64,000 nucleotides of DNA from NCBI RefSeq assembly GCF_000176235.1, contig NZ_ACZV01000004.1, positions 558,001 through 622,000 of the forward strand, read 5' to 3'. The notes below the pieces were generated by a model. The model was not told the origin of the DNA, made no database searches, and saw nothing but the letters and a program-made list of their open reading frames with translations. Positions 36,531-46,422 of the stretch are shown piece by piece. The stretch is from Vibrio orientalis CIP 102891 = ATCC 33934. GTDB lineage: Bacteria; Pseudomonadota; Gammaproteobacteria; Enterobacterales; Vibrionaceae. The position numbers and the translations under genes were made by a program. Within the stretch, counting starts at the first letter, position 1. Each line of letters opens with the position of its first letter.

Positions 36531-36616
36531 TTCATCTCCATCTGTGTGAGCTTAAATCCAAAACTCAATCTACTCCTTTTGATCTACGCCCATGTGCGAC
36601 CTTGCATAGGATGAGG
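36531..36616. promoter_or_regulatory. Upstream region of the pullulanase gene with two MalT-like boxes
   Basis: GGATGAGG lies at 36609-36616, and TTCATCTCC (complement GGAGATGAA) at 36531-36539, on opposite strands. Both resemble the MalT box GGGGATGAGG. MalT control of pullulanase genes is established in enteric bacteria; here it is an inference from these two short matches. The rest of the 36338-36713 gap shows no other gene. Confidence 0.4.
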
Positions 36617-36713
36617 TGTTATTTCTACATCCAAATATAACGTCAAGTTGAGGGTTTTTGACTCTATATCAAAGAGTTCAGCCTCAGAACGTGAATTTAG
36701 AATGGATATAACA

Positions 36714-39700
36714 ATGAACATCAAGCTAACAAAACTCAGCATTGCCATGGCATCGCTTGGACTTTTAGCAGGTTGTAATGACCAACTAGAAGTGCAAGTG
36801 ATGGACGGTTACCTTGAAAGCGCCGAAGTGTGGCTCGACGTAAACGGCAACTATAAGCAGGATGACCACGAACCATCTGCGACCACAGATGAAACTGGAT
36901 ACGCGGTTATCGATATCAGTGGTTTATCGAAACAAGACCGCAACGTACACCTCATCGCGCATGTCCAGCGCGGTATTTCAATAGATAGTGATATCCCTGG
37001 AGTCACAGCAACAAGAGATTACTTGATGCTTGCACCAGCAGAGCATAGCTATATCACGCCACTTTCTACCTATGTTTCTCTGCAAATGCTCGATGGTAAG
37101 AGTGAAAAAAGAGCAACGAGTAAGCTTAGACGTCAGCTAAAGCAACCTAAGCTAGATTTGGACTCAGATTATATTGAGAACCGACAAACTCTAGTCGCGA
37201 GAACCGCAAAATCGTTGAGCCAAGTTTTACCAGATAACATTGAAGAAAGCGGGTTAGAAAACCTTTTAGAAACGGTCGAGTTTGGCGCTAAGGTTTTAGG
37301 CCAAGAGAAAAAGCAGGGTAATCGCCGTTTAGAAGGCGTGACCTTAATGATAGATGGGAGCGGGCAGCCCGTTGTCGCAACAGATACCGATGGTGACGGC
37401 GTTGCAGATTTAGTGGACCTGTTCCCAAATGATATACAAGAATCTGCCGATAGTGACCAAGATGGCATTGGTGATCATCAAGATTTAGACGATGACAACG
37501 ACGGCTTTGCTGATAGTGTAGAATTTAGTTTAGGTACAGACCCTTATGACTCAGCGAGCCAGCCAAACGATCTTGATGGCGATAAGATTCCAGACAGCTT
37601 AGATTCAGATATCGACGGCGATGGCTGGAGCAACATAGATGAAGAGCGCTTAGGCAGCGACCCATACTCGGCAGAGAGTCAGCCAAATGATTATGATGGC
37701 GATGGAATTGCGGATTCAGAAGATCAAGATCTCGACGGCGATGGTGCACCGAATAGCAGTGATGCTTTTCCAAAAGATAAGTTCGAAAGCATGGACACCA
37801 ATGGTGATGGCTTAGGAGACTTTGCATCGAGTGACGATGATGGAGACGGCATTCCAGACTCCATCGATCCAAATCCTAAGAGCCCAGATAACACCTCAAC
37901 CGAACCAGCGCCAGCATACCAAGAAGCCGTTATCTACTATAAGCGTGATGATGGTAACTACGCAGATTGGGGCTTACACCTATGGAACAACGCAAGCTGT
38001 GATGCAGTAAGCGACGGCGCACTCAATGGTGTTGATTGGGGCAATCCATTGAGTTGGCAGGAGATTGACCCTGAATATGGCGCGAAATTTACTGTAGCGC
38101 TCAAAGATGCGCATGGCGCGTGTATGAACTTTATCGTTCATAAAGGAAATGACAAAGCGCTTGGTGGCGATGATCTAAAACTTGAGTTCACTAAAGGCAA
38201 TACGCTTTACACTGCACATGGTAGCTCTACGCTTAAATACTCTCCTGATGAACAAACCCTCGTCGAGTTATCTGGTGCTGCGGCGCATTGGTTAGATCTT
38301 AATAGTTTCGCTTGGTTTGATCACTCAAAAGCGAAGTCTTATCAACTTTGGTCCACTTCGGCTGGTGCTGGAGATATTAGTAAACCGGAGCAGTTTACTA
38401 AGAATGAACTCTCGTTAGCTGGCGTAGTCGACAATGCCAAGTTTCCTCATCTGAAAGGTCGCGTTCAATTCGAGTTAGCGGCAACGGCTGAAGAAGCAAA
38501 GGCACTACTCAAACAGCAGCTAATTGCCGTAGCACTCGATGAACAAGGTCAACCACTTGTCGCAACGCGTGTTCAAATCCCAGGTATTATTGATGTCCTG
38601 TACACCAGTGGTCCGAACGATGCTGACGAAGCGAAGCTCGGTAGTTGGATTGAGGGTGATACAGCAAACTTCGCACTTTGGGCACCAACGGCTCAAGATG
38701 TAGAGCTTTATCTATACGATAATGACAAAGCACTTGTTCAAGAGTCGCCGATTAAGATGGCACTAAACTCAGATACTGGTGTTTGGAGTTATCAAGGAAG
38801 TGCGGCGTTAGAGAACATCTTCTATCGCTACCGCGTCAAAGCTTACCATCCGAAAACGGACCATGTGGAATGGATGATGAGCACAGACCCTTACTCATTG
38901 TCTCTCAGTACCGATAGCTTACATTCGCAGCTTGTGGACTTAAATTCGGCGCGTACTAAGCCAAATGGCTGGGATAGCCACGATATCCCAGAAATCGAAA
39001 ACCCAGAAGATCACATCATCTATGAGTTACATATCCGTGACTTCAGTGCTAGTGACAAACTAGGAACGCCAGAGAGAAACGGCAAGTACACCGCGTTCTT
39101 AGAAGATGAGCGTGATAGCGTTAAGCAACTTAAGTCATTAAAAGAGTCGGGCTTAACGACGATTCATTTACTGCCAAGCTATGACTTAGCTTCTATCCCT
39201 GAGCATGAGTCTAAAACTGTGAATCTTAACGATACGGTCGGTAAGTTGTGCTCTGTTAATCCGAAAGCAAAACTGTGTGAAGATGGAACAAGCCATAGTG
39301 CGACAATTCTATCGCTACTTGAGCAGACCGATCCAACTACTGGTGAAGCCCAAGCGTTACTGGCGGATATTCGACCTTTAGATGGATTTAACTGGGGCTA
39401 CGATCCTTTCCACTACAGTGCACCGGAAGGCAGTTATGCGGTCTCTAAAGATGGCACTGATCGTATCCGCGAATATCGTGAAATGGTTAAGAAGCTTCAC
39501 GATATGGGTTTCCGTGTCGTTCAAGACGTAGTGTATAACCATACCTATTCATCGGGTCTTTACGACAAGTCGGTACTCGATAAAACGGTTCCGGGTTACT
39601 ACCACCGCTTAAACCCAATGACTGGCGCAGTTGAGAACTCCACTTGTTGTGATAATACGGCTTCTGAAAACCGCATGTTTGAGAAGTTAGTGGCTGACAG

Positions 39701-42700
39701 CGTCATGATGTGGGCGCAAGACTACAAGATAGATGGCTTCCGTTTTGATTTGATGGGCCACTTAATGAAGTCAAGCATGCTACATATCTACGACAAAGCG
39801 AAGCAAGTTGACCCAGATACTTGGTTCTACGGTGAAGGCTGGAACTTCGGTGAGGTTGCTAACGGTCAGCGCGGCGAAAACGCGACACAATGGCCGATGG
39901 CAGGCACGGGGATTGGGACATATAACGATAGACTTCGCGATGGCGTTCGTGGCGGTGGGCCATTCGATAGTGGTGACGCACTGCTCCAAACCCCAGGATT
40001 TGCTAATGCCGGAGATCGCTTTGATGAAGATCTGAAATCGAAAATGGATCTGATTCGTTACGGTATGACAGGCAACCTACAGAACTACCCGTTAGAGACT
40101 TACAGTGGCAGCGTGGTATATGGCAAAGACTACCAGTATGGCGGTCAAGGCGCAGCCTATACACTCGATCCACAAGAGTCGATCAACTACGTATCTAAGC
40201 ATGATAACCAAACCTTGTGGGACTTTAACCAGTACAAAGCCTCGGCAGATATGACCTCTGCGCAACGTGCACGAATGCAGATTGTGGGTCTATCAACGGT
40301 GATGTTAGGCCAAGGCGTACCATTCCTGCATATGGGTTCTGAGTTACTTCGTTCTAAGTCAATGGAACGAGATAGCTACGACAGTGGTGATTGGTACAAC
40401 AAAGTTGATTTCAGCAAACAAACCAATAACTGGAATATCGGCTTACCGCGCGCAGACAAGGATCAAGCTAATTGGAACGCAATTCAATCAGTGATTAGCA
40501 ATCCAAACACTGTCGCTTCTGCACAAGACATCGAATGGACAGACAGCGCATTTAAAGCATTGCTGCAAGTGCGCGCATCTACACCTCTGCTTAAGTTGGT
40601 ATCAGAGCAAGAGGTGGTCGATCGAGTTCGTTTCCGTAATACAGGAAGCAACGCACTACCGGGTTTGATTGCAATGTCAGTCAATGATGGAGTTTCAGTT
40701 GGTGCAGACTTAGACCAAAACAATGATGCGATCCTTGTGTTGATCAATGCCAACACCTCTGAGCAGAGTATCAAGATAAATGGCGCGCAAGGCTTTGAAT
40801 TGCATAGTGCGCTTAAAAACTCGACTGATGACGTAGTTAAGCAGGCTAGTTTTACCAATGAAACCTTTACCGTACCACCACTGACCGCGGCGGTATTTGT
40901 ATTACCACAAACCGGTCAACAGGGTGAAGGCCTAGTTGTTGACAACAAACCTGTTGATGTTGCGCCTTATGGAAGTACCCAGCTCTATGTTCGTGGCTCA
41001 ATGAACGGATGGGATACCAGCAATGAAATGCAGTACCAAGGCGAGGGCATTTACACATTTAATGGCTACTTAACCCCTGGTGTGTATGAGTTCAAACTGG
41101 CGTCTGCAGATTGGAGCGCGGTAAACCTTGGCTTTGGTGCATTCATTCAAGCAGATGGTTCGGTCACGCTTGAAGATGCGGGTAATGGAAATATTAAAGT
41201 GACGGTTACCAGCCAAGGTGTCTATGACTTTAGTTTACATGCCAAAGATCAGTCTTCTCTCATCGTTGCGGTGAAAGATACTGGCCTCGACTATGGATGT
41301 TACAGTGACAACAACACGGCTTGTGATTTACGCATCTACCAAGTCATGGTTGAGTCCTTTGTCGATGGTGATTCAAACCACGACTACGGCGTAGGCTATG
41401 GTAACTCGCATCATAAAGGGGATCTTCAAGGGATCATTGATAGTCTTGACTATATCAAGAGCCTCAACATGAATGCGCTTTGGCTGACGCCTGTGTTTGA
41501 TTCATGTGCCGGACAAGGAGGAGACGATAAACTCGATGCGACAGGCTACTTTGCATGTGACTTCTTTAATGTGGACCCTAAATTCGGCACGAACGAGAAG
41601 TTAAAAGAGTTGATTGATACAGCTCACGCAAAAGGACTGTATGTATTCTTAGACGGCGTGTTTGGCCATACCAATATCAATGGTGCCAAGCCTTCACCAA
41701 CAGGCAAGGTGCCTAGTTTAAGAAAAGCGTCAGGTTACCCGGGTCAATATGTCATTTATCCAAACGCCGAAAGTGAAGCATTCTTTACAGAAGTAGCCAC
41801 GTATTGGATCAAAGAGTATGGGATTGATGGATGGAGACTGGACCAAGCGTACCAAGTTCCCCTAGATAGCTGGCGTAATATCCGCACTGCGGTAGAAGCT
41901 GCATCTATGGAAAACGTTCTAGCAGGCAAACAGTGGGGTACATTGGGTTACATGGTCGGTGAAGCATGGAGCAGTGCTGATGAAATCACTAGCACTGTCT
42001 ATGGCAGCGACGCTAAACCAGGGCTTTCATCTGCATTTAACTTCCCGCTACGTTACGGATTGGTTCAGGCTCTTGCTGTAGAAGAGTCGGGCGCGAAGAG
42101 CAATGCACGTGCACTCGATGCCGAATGGAACTCTAGAACCAAAGCGCCTTATCATGCGATGCCAAACTTAATGATTGGTAACCATGATCTAGTACGCTTC
42201 GGCGACTTGATTCAACGTGGTGGATTAGGTGACTACTTCCAACGTCATAAAGCTGCGTACAGTTTCTTAGCCGCATATTCTGGCCCAATTACCTTCTATT
42301 ACGGAGAGGAAATTGGTGATGAAGTTGAAAACTTTGCCGCTAAAGTTACATCAGATTGTGTGAGTCAGGGAATGTGTGATGACCACGTCGCTCGCTCAAG
42401 TGCCAAAGTGGAAGGCGTTACGACGACGACTCTTAGCCCGGAGCAAAGCGACCTCAAGCAATACGTCGCTAAGCTGATGAAGGTTCGTAGTGAGCATTCA
42501 GCGCTATTCAATGGTAAAAGAACAAACCTATGGCTGGATGATACTCTGTATGCCGATCTAAAAGTGGATGGTCAGCAGCAGGTTATCTACGTTCTGAATA
42601 CCAGCGAAAGCCAGCGTACGCTTAATGTGGATTTATCACGTATCAAATCATCAACAGAGTTTGTTGATCTAATGACGGGTGAGACTATCAACATTCAGTC

Positions 42701-42758
42701 TGTTAATGGAGCAGTTCAAGTTTCGCCATTAACGGGTAGATTGCTGCTGGTGGAGTAA
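36714..42758 (+). CDS. Bifunctional amylopullulanase lipoprotein with two GH13 modules
   Basis: This 2,014-residue lipoprotein starts at ATG 36714 (MNIKLTKLSIAMASLGLLAGC, lipobox LAGC). Order: Ig-like segment (about 30-110); thrombospondin-type-3 calcium repeats (about 223-390); CBM41 starch-binding (about 405-510); pullulanase N2 (about 515-640); CBM48 (about 641-740); the first GH13 domain with the pullulanase signature NWGYDP (about 893), nucleophile Asp1012, acid Glu1041 and stabiliser Asp1164; a carbohydrate-binding/E-set module (about 1424-1520); and a second GH13 domain of alpha-amylase type with Asp1710, Glu1750 and Asp1825. It should cleave alpha-1,6 and alpha-1,4 links of starch or glycogen at the cell surface. 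Single gene with its own terminator. Confidence 0.9.
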   Translation: MNIKLTKLSIAMASLGLLAGCNDQLEVQVMDGYLESAEVWLDVNGNYKQDDHEPSATTDETGYAVIDISGLSKQDRNVHLIAHVQRGISIDSDIPGVTATRDYLMLAPAEHSYITPLSTYVSLQMLDGKSEKRATSKLRRQLKQPKLDLDSDYIENRQTLVARTAKSLSQVLPDNIEESGLENLLETVEFGAKVLGQEKKQGNRRLEGVTLMIDGSGQPVVATDTDGDGVADLVDLFPNDIQESADSDQDGIGDHQDLDDDNDGFADSVEFSLGTDPYDSASQPNDLDGDKIPDSLDSDIDGDGWSNIDEERLGSDPYSAESQPNDYDGDGIADSEDQDLDGDGAPNSSDAFPKDKFESMDTNGDGLGDFASSDDDGDGIPDSIDPNPKSPDNTSTEPAPAYQEAVIYYKRDDGNYADWGLHLWNNASCDAVSDGALNGVDWGNPLSWQEIDPEYGAKFTVALKDAHGACMNFIVHKGNDKALGGDDLKLEFTKGNTLYTAHGSSTLKYSPDEQTLVELSGAAAHWLDLNSFAWFDHSKAKSYQLWSTSAGAGDISKPEQFTKNELSLAGVVDNAKFPHLKGRVQFELAATAEEAKALLKQQLIAVALDEQGQPLVATRVQIPGIIDVLYTSGPNDADEAKLGSWIEGDTANFALWAPTAQDVELYLYDNDKALVQESPIKMALNSDTGVWSYQGSAALENIFYRYRVKAYHPKTDHVEWMMSTDPYSLSLSTDSLHSQLVDLNSARTKPNGWDSHDIPEIENPEDHIIYELHIRDFSASDKLGTPERNGKYTAFLEDERDSVKQLKSLKESGLTTIHLLPSYDLASIPEHESKTVNLNDTVGKLCSVNPKAKLCEDGTSHSATILSLLEQTDPTTGEAQALLADIRPLDGFNWGYDPFHYSAPEGSYAVSKDGTDRIREYREMVKKLHDMGFRVVQDVVYNHTYSSGLYDKSVLDKTVPGYYHRLNPMTGAVENSTCCDNTASENRMFEKLVADSVMMWAQDYKIDGFRFDLMGHLMKSSMLHIYDKAKQVDPDTWFYGEGWNFGEVANGQRGENATQWPMAGTGIGTYNDRLRDGVRGGGPFDSGDALLQTPGFANAGDRFDEDLKSKMDLIRYGMTGNLQNYPLETYSGSVVYGKDYQYGGQGAAYTLDPQESINYVSKHDNQTLWDFNQYKASADMTSAQRARMQIVGLSTVMLGQGVPFLHMGSELLRSKSMERDSYDSGDWYNKVDFSKQTNNWNIGLPRADKDQANWNAIQSVISNPNTVASAQDIEWTDSAFKALLQVRASTPLLKLVSEQEVVDRVRFRNTGSNALPGLIAMSVNDGVSVGADLDQNNDAILVLINANTSEQSIKINGAQGFELHSALKNSTDDVVKQASFTNETFTVPPLTAAVFVLPQTGQQGEGLVVDNKPVDVAPYGSTQLYVRGSMNGWDTSNEMQYQGEGIYTFNGYLTPGVYEFKLASADWSAVNLGFGAFIQADGSVTLEDAGNGNIKVTVTSQGVYDFSLHAKDQSSLIVAVKDTGLDYGCYSDNNTACDLRIYQVMVESFVDGDSNHDYGVGYGNSHHKGDLQGIIDSLDYIKSLNMNALWLTPVFDSCAGQGGDDKLDATGYFACDFFNVDPKFGTNEKLKELIDTAHAKGLYVFLDGVFGHTNINGAKPSPTGKVPSLRKASGYPGQYVIYPNAESEAFFTEVATYWIKEYGIDGWRLDQAYQVPLDSWRNIRTAVEAASMENVLAGKQWGTLGYMVGEAWSSADEITSTVYGSDAKPGLSSAFNFPLRYGLVQALAVEESGAKSNARALDAEWNSRTKAPYHAMPNLMIGNHDLVRFGDLIQRGGLGDYFQRHKAAYSFLAAYSGPITFYYGEEIGDEVENFAAKVTSDCVSQGMCDDHVARSSAKVEGVTTTTLSPEQSDLKQYVAKLMKVRSEHSALFNGKRTNLWLDDTLYADLKVDGQQQVIYVLNTSESQRTLNVDLSRIKSSTEFVDLMTGETINIQSVNGAVQVSPLTGRLLLVE

Positions 42759-42787
42759 TGAACGGCTGGTAGTAATCAGGTGAAAAC

Positions 42788-42816
42788 AAAAAAGGCGCTC
42801 AACTGAGCGCCTTCTT
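42788..42816 (+). terminator. Rho-independent terminator after pullulanase
   Basis: GGCGCTC and GAGCGCC with loop AACT, preceded by an A-run and followed by TTCTT; also usable from the minus strand by the YjdM-like gene. Confidence 0.88.
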
Positions 42817-42841
42817 AATATCTGTCGAAAGTAACTTGTGA

Positions 42842-43399
42842 TTACTTCTTACGGCAGTATTCAGCGATAACGTACATAGATTGGCCGCCATTCGCTTTAC
42901 CAGAAACAAGCTTAGGGTCGTCGCCGATGCTGATGCCGCGGATAACTGTACCTTGCTTGATGACTTGGTTAGTGCCTTTAACTGGTAGGTCTTTAATTAC
43001 CGTTACGTCGTCACCTTTTTTAAGTTCAACGCCGTTGCAATCGAATGGTTTGTCGTCAGCAGACATGCCAGTCATTGCCCAGTTCATCTGATCTTCTTCC
43101 ATGTACATCATGTCTAGCGCATCTTGCGCCCAGCTTTCAGCGTTTAGGCGAGTTAGTTGGCGCCATGCAGTTACTTGAACAGCAGGAACTTGGCTCCACA
43201 TGCTGTCGTTTAGGCAACGCCAGTGATTGATGTCTTTTGGCTCTTCGATTTCACCTAGACACTTGTCACATACCATGATGGCGTAATCTACTGTCACGTG
43301 GCTGTGCGGAGGAACGGCATAAGCGGTTAATGGTGCATCAGCAGCACATAATTCACATTTTGATTGGCAGCGTTCTAGCATAGTAGCTTCAGAAGACAT
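42842..43399 (-). CDS. YjdM/PhnA family zinc-ribbon protein
   Basis: This 185-residue protein has an N-terminal zinc ribbon (CQSKCELC with CDKC downstream) and the C-terminal PhnA/YjdM domain, recognisable from DCNGVELKKGDDVTVIKDLPVKG, TNQVIKQGTVIRGI and the SMYVIAEYCRKK end. It is longer than the 111-residue E. coli YjdM because of a middle insertion of about 70 residues (WRCLNDSMW onward). Despite the old name PhnA, phosphonoacetate hydrolase activity is not established for this family. Solo gene. Confidence 0.85.
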   Translation of the reverse strand: MSSEATMLERCQSKCELCAADAPLTAYAVPPHSHVTVDYAIMVCDKCLGEIEEPKDINHWRCLNDSMWSQVPAVQVTAWRQLTRLNAESWAQDALDMMYMEEDQMNWAMTGMSADDKPFDCNGVELKKGDDVTVIKDLPVKGTNQVIKQGTVIRGISIGDDPKLVSGKANGGQSMYVIAEYCRKK

Positions 43400-43567
43400 A
43401 ATGGACTCACATTAGTTAGGTGTTAATTACGCGGCTATTATGCACTTTATCCATCGAAAAGAAAGGGGTATACCGAATAGCAAAGGTTTAACTGATATAA
43501 AATTGCTTTACTCTGACTTTTGAATACTAAAGGTAAACAAAATAAGCCCCATCAATGGCTTAATTTG

Positions 43568-43582
43568 TGTGACATTGTCACA
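43568..43582. promoter_or_regulatory. Perfect 7-1-7 palindrome TGTGACA-T-TGTCACA
   Basis: It lies 82 bases upstream of the M50 protease start. The odd spacing (five bases between TGTGA and TCACA) does not fit CRP, which needs six. It is an operator candidate for an unidentified regulator. Confidence 0.45.
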
Positions 43583-43663
43583 TTGTTAGCAATTTCTTTA
43601 CCTAGTTAGTCAGGATAGGCATAATCAACGGCGTCTTTATATCAAATTAATAGGTTACGAGCG

Positions 43664-44746
43664 TTGGAACTTCTCTCGATTGAATTTTTAGGTAAGCCGC
43701 TTCGTCTAGAAGGCTCTATGGCTGGTTGGCAGCAACTATTTTGGAACAACCAATTGGTCTCACAGCTTGATGCTAATTCAGAGCGTGGCGATAACTCGCA
43801 TCATCAATTTACTTTGATGAGTGGAGAGCAAGAACTCGTTTGTAAACTTGAAACGACTCTAATCTGGCAACCTTTTACTATTGATTTCCATGCATCAGTG
43901 AATGGTGAGACCATCCAACAGGGCAGCCGTGATACCAAAGACATTGAGAAGCAGGTGCCGTTCACGCCACCAGAGCCTGAAAAACGCTTCAGCTTAATTG
44001 GTTTAGTCTCTTTAGGTATGAAGGCATTAAAGAGTGCCAAGCTGATTAAAGTGGTGCTAGCTTCGGCGAGTCTCGCAGCTTATTCATGGCTGTTTTCATT
44101 TCAGTTTGCTCTCGCGCTGATAGCTTGTTTGGTATTTCACGAGTATGGCCATGTTAAGGCGATGAAGTACTTTGGCATGAAAACAAAAGGAATTTACTTG
44201 GTGCCATTTTTAGGTGGTTTGGCGCTCAGTGATGAAAAGATCAATACACGTTGGCAAGATGTTGTTATCTCGATTATGGGGCCGATGTTTGGTTTGATCT
44301 TGTCGGTCATCCTTTTGATCGTCTACCTAATTACCGGTGAGATGTTTTTTGCAGGCTTGGCCGTATTTAACGCCTTCTTAAACCTATTCAATCTGCTACC
44401 GATACTACCGCTCGACGGCGGACATGTGCTTAAAAGTATCAGCTTCTCAATGAACAGCGTTGCGGGAATCATTCTATGTACCGCGGCAGCGGCTGGTGGA
44501 GTGGTACTTAGCTATTCGTTAGGGCTCACTTTATTTGGATTCCTACTGATCATGGGCATGCTAGAAATTGTCATTGAGTGGCGCGGTCGTCACCATAGCC
44601 ATCTGTTACCACTAGACAGATATGGGCAAATTATCTCGGCGGTGTGGTATGTCGGTTTGGTAGCATCGCTGATTGGTATTATTTGGTTCTTTGCGTCGAC
44701 AGGGGACCAATTACTGCAGCTACCACTGCTTATACTAGGTACTTAA
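43664..44746 (+). CDS. Site-2-protease-type M50 membrane metalloprotease (TTG start)
   Basis: This 360-residue membrane protein has a soluble N-terminal part of about 120 residues and then roughly six helices. The zinc site HEYGHVKAMKYFGM and the later LDGGHVLK (metal-binding aspartate) define an M50/site-2 protease. The first codon is TTG at 43664; no in-frame ATG occurs until MAGWQQ, which would lose conserved sequence. The substrate is unknown; such proteases cut membrane-bound anti-sigma factors or signal peptide remnants. It converges on the M48 gene with a shared terminator. Confidence 0.85.
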   Translation: MELLSIEFLGKPLRLEGSMAGWQQLFWNNQLVSQLDANSERGDNSHHQFTLMSGEQELVCKLETTLIWQPFTIDFHASVNGETIQQGSRDTKDIEKQVPFTPPEPEKRFSLIGLVSLGMKALKSAKLIKVVLASASLAAYSWLFSFQFALALIACLVFHEYGHVKAMKYFGMKTKGIYLVPFLGGLALSDEKINTRWQDVVISIMGPMFGLILSVILLIVYLITGEMFFAGLAVFNAFLNLFNLLPILPLDGGHVLKSISFSMNSVAGIILCTAAAAGGVVLSYSLGLTLFGFLLIMGMLEIVIEWRGRHHSHLLPLDRYGQIISAVWYVGLVASLIGIIWFFASTGDQLLQLPLLILGT

Positions 44747-44754
44747 CGAAATAT

Positions 44755-44783
44755 AAAAGGGAGCATCACGCTCCCTTTCTTTT
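44755..44783. terminator. Bidirectional terminator
   Basis: AAAAGGGAGC and GCTCCCTTT with loop ATCAC lie between the convergent M50 and M48 genes. Confidence 0.88.
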
Positions 44784-45570
44784 ATGAACAATTTGGCCGT
44801 GTCGTATTGTAGTTTGGCAAACTTTGGATCTTCGCTTTTAAATCTTGGATACGCGTACTGTGGGAAGGGTGCGTAGAGAGCAACTCCGGTGGTTGTTGGC
44901 CACCTGACGCTTTAGCCATGTTCTTCCATAAATCGACGCTTTGGTTAGGATCAAAACCAGATTTCGCCATCAGCTCTAATCCGACAATGTCCGCTTCTGA
45001 TTCTTGCGTTCGACCATAAGGCATTAATACACCATATTGTACGCCAAGGCCCAGAGCGGCCATCGTGACACCTGTGTACTGAGCGTATTCTGATGAGCCT
45101 AACGCGATATTGGTAATTTGTAGACCTGCGTTGGCGATTTGAGACTGAGATAAGCGTTCATTACTGTGGTCAGCAAGGACGTGCGCGATTTCATGGCCTA
45201 TAACTGTAGCCAACTGATCTTGGTTGACCGCAACATCTAATAACCCGGTATAAACGCCAATCTTGCCGCCAGGTAGTGCAAAAGCATTGACTTGCTCACT
45301 GTCAAAAACCACAGCCTCCCATTGATTGAAGCCGGGTTGAGGCGGGACGTGCTTAGTGATCGCTTGAGTGACGCATTGTACATAGGCGTTTGTCTTAGCA
45401 TCTGTGCTGACTTTCTGATCTTTCTTCATTTGATCAAAAGATCGCGCACCTAGACTGCTCATATCACTATCAGAAAACAGCAACAATTGATTACGTCCAG
45501 TTGGAGACGCGCTACAAGCCGCGATGGTGAGTGTTGTGATGACAGTTGATAGCTTTAACCACTTTTGCAT
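44782..45570 (-). CDS. M48 family lipoprotein metalloprotease (LoiP/YcaL-like)
   Basis: This 262-residue outer-membrane or periplasmic lipoprotein has a signal and lipobox (LTIAAC, Cys19). The zinc motif HEIAHVLADH is complete, and the third ligand is in QESEADIVGLELM. LoiP- and BepA-like M48 proteases act on misassembled outer-membrane proteins. The compact length and lack of a TPR domain fit LoiP/YcaL rather than BepA. It is a solo gene, divergent from the thioesterase gene. Confidence 0.88.
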   Translation of the reverse strand: MQKWLKLSTVITTLTIAACSASPTGRNQLLLFSDSDMSSLGARSFDQMKKDQKVSTDAKTNAYVQCVTQAITKHVPPQPGFNQWEAVVFDSEQVNAFALPGGKIGVYTGLLDVAVNQDQLATVIGHEIAHVLADHSNERLSQSQIANAGLQITNIALGSSEYAQYTGVTMAALGLGVQYGVLMPYGRTQESEADIVGLELMAKSGFDPNQSVDLWKNMAKASGGQQPPELLSTHPSHSTRIQDLKAKIQSLPNYNTTRPNCS

Positions 45571-45663
45571 TGAGTTCCCTATTGCAAATGCAAGAATCTA
45601 ATTAGGTAAATCATAACATTAGGTTACAATCCTTGTTAACTGTAGTTGCGATTGGAAATATAA

Positions 45664-46113
45664 ATGAGCATTTGGAAACGCCCCATTGATCTTGAAGTGC
45701 TAAATAAAACGTCACAAAATACATTGATAGAGCATCTCAATATTATTTATACCGAATTTGGAGATGACTATATTTCGGCAACCATGCCGGTTTGTTCGTT
45801 CACCCACCAGCCATTGGGCATGCTACATGGTGGAGCTTCAGTGGTATTGGCTGAAACATTAGGCTCTGTTGCTGCCAATTTTTGTGTGGCTGAAGGGAGC
45901 TATTGTGTCGGGTTAGATATCAATGCCAATCATGTCCGTTCAATGCGCAGTGGCCATGTAATTGGGACAGCTAAGCCGATTCACTTAGGCGTTTCTACGC
46001 AAGTTTGGCAAATAAACATTACCGATGATCGTGAAAGGCTTGTTTGCACCAGCAGATTAACTATTGCGGTTAAAAACAAAAAGTCGACAACTCAACGTAA
46101 AGAGGCGAAGTGA
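45664..46113 (+). CDS. Hotdog-fold thioesterase (YdiI/MenI type)
   Basis: This 149-residue cytosolic hotdog-fold acyl-CoA thioesterase resembles YdiI/MenI, which hydrolyses 1,4-dihydroxy-2-naphthoyl-CoA in menaquinone synthesis. Typical motifs are GMLHGGASVVLAETLGS, with a catalytic-position glutamate, and GLDINANHVRSMRSG. It is translationally coupled to the next gene (TGATG overlap). Menaquinone would matter for the Nap pathway, but acting on another aromatic acyl-CoA cannot be excluded. Confidence 0.82.
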   Translation: MSIWKRPIDLEVLNKTSQNTLIEHLNIIYTEFGDDYISATMPVCSFTHQPLGMLHGGASVVLAETLGSVAANFCVAEGSYCVGLDINANHVRSMRSGHVIGTAKPIHLGVSTQVWQINITDDRERLVCTSRLTIAVKNKKSTTQRKEAK

Positions 46114-46346
46114 TGGTAATTCATTTCAGTGCGGGGAAGGTCATTGCTACTCCACATGAAATTGTCGTAAAGCTTGAATCCGCGTCTATGGTGACGCTTC
46201 AGTCTCAAATCGATGCAATTACCTTAATTGGACGTGGGGCGAATGTCATAGCCGCGAACGGCAGTGAGACAAAGTGGTCGATTAAGCTAGATAACGAAGA
46301 TCAGCTTCAACAAATCGCACAAGAAACGAGCATCGCGATTCAATAG
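46113..46346 (+). CDS. DUF3389 family protein
   Basis: This 77-residue protein starts at ATG 46113 (MVIHFSAGKVIATPHEIVVKLE); AGAGG lies seven bases upstream, and the ATG overlaps the thioesterase stop by one base. The ORF extended to the GTG at 46110 adds one residue only. It matches my recollection of the Vibrio-restricted DUF3389 family, of unknown function. Coupling to the thioesterase suggests a linked role, but nothing in the sequence reveals it. Confidence 0.7.
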   Translation: MVIHFSAGKVIATPHEIVVKLESASMVTLQSQIDAITLIGRGANVIAANGSETKWSIKLDNEDQLQQIAQETSIAIQ

Positions 46347-46378
46347 TCTAATTAGCACTTGATCCTATCTAGATAAAT

Positions 46379-46419
46379 GAGGAAACTCATTAACATATCA
46401 ATGTTAGTGAGATTTCCTC
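46379..46419. promoter_or_regulatory. Long imperfect hairpin immediately before sgrR
   Basis: GAGGAAACTCATTAACAT and ATGTTAGTGAGATTTCCTC are near-complementary arms (one bulge, one mismatch) around a four-base ATCA loop, ending three bases before the sgrR ATG where a ribosome site should be. It may terminate the upstream unit, regulate sgrR translation or bind SgrR. Confidence 0.55.
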
Positions 46420-46422
46420 TTT

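Noticed and set aside
43568..43582. CRP site upstream of the M50 protease
   Set aside because: Spacer between TGTGA and TCACA is five, not six.
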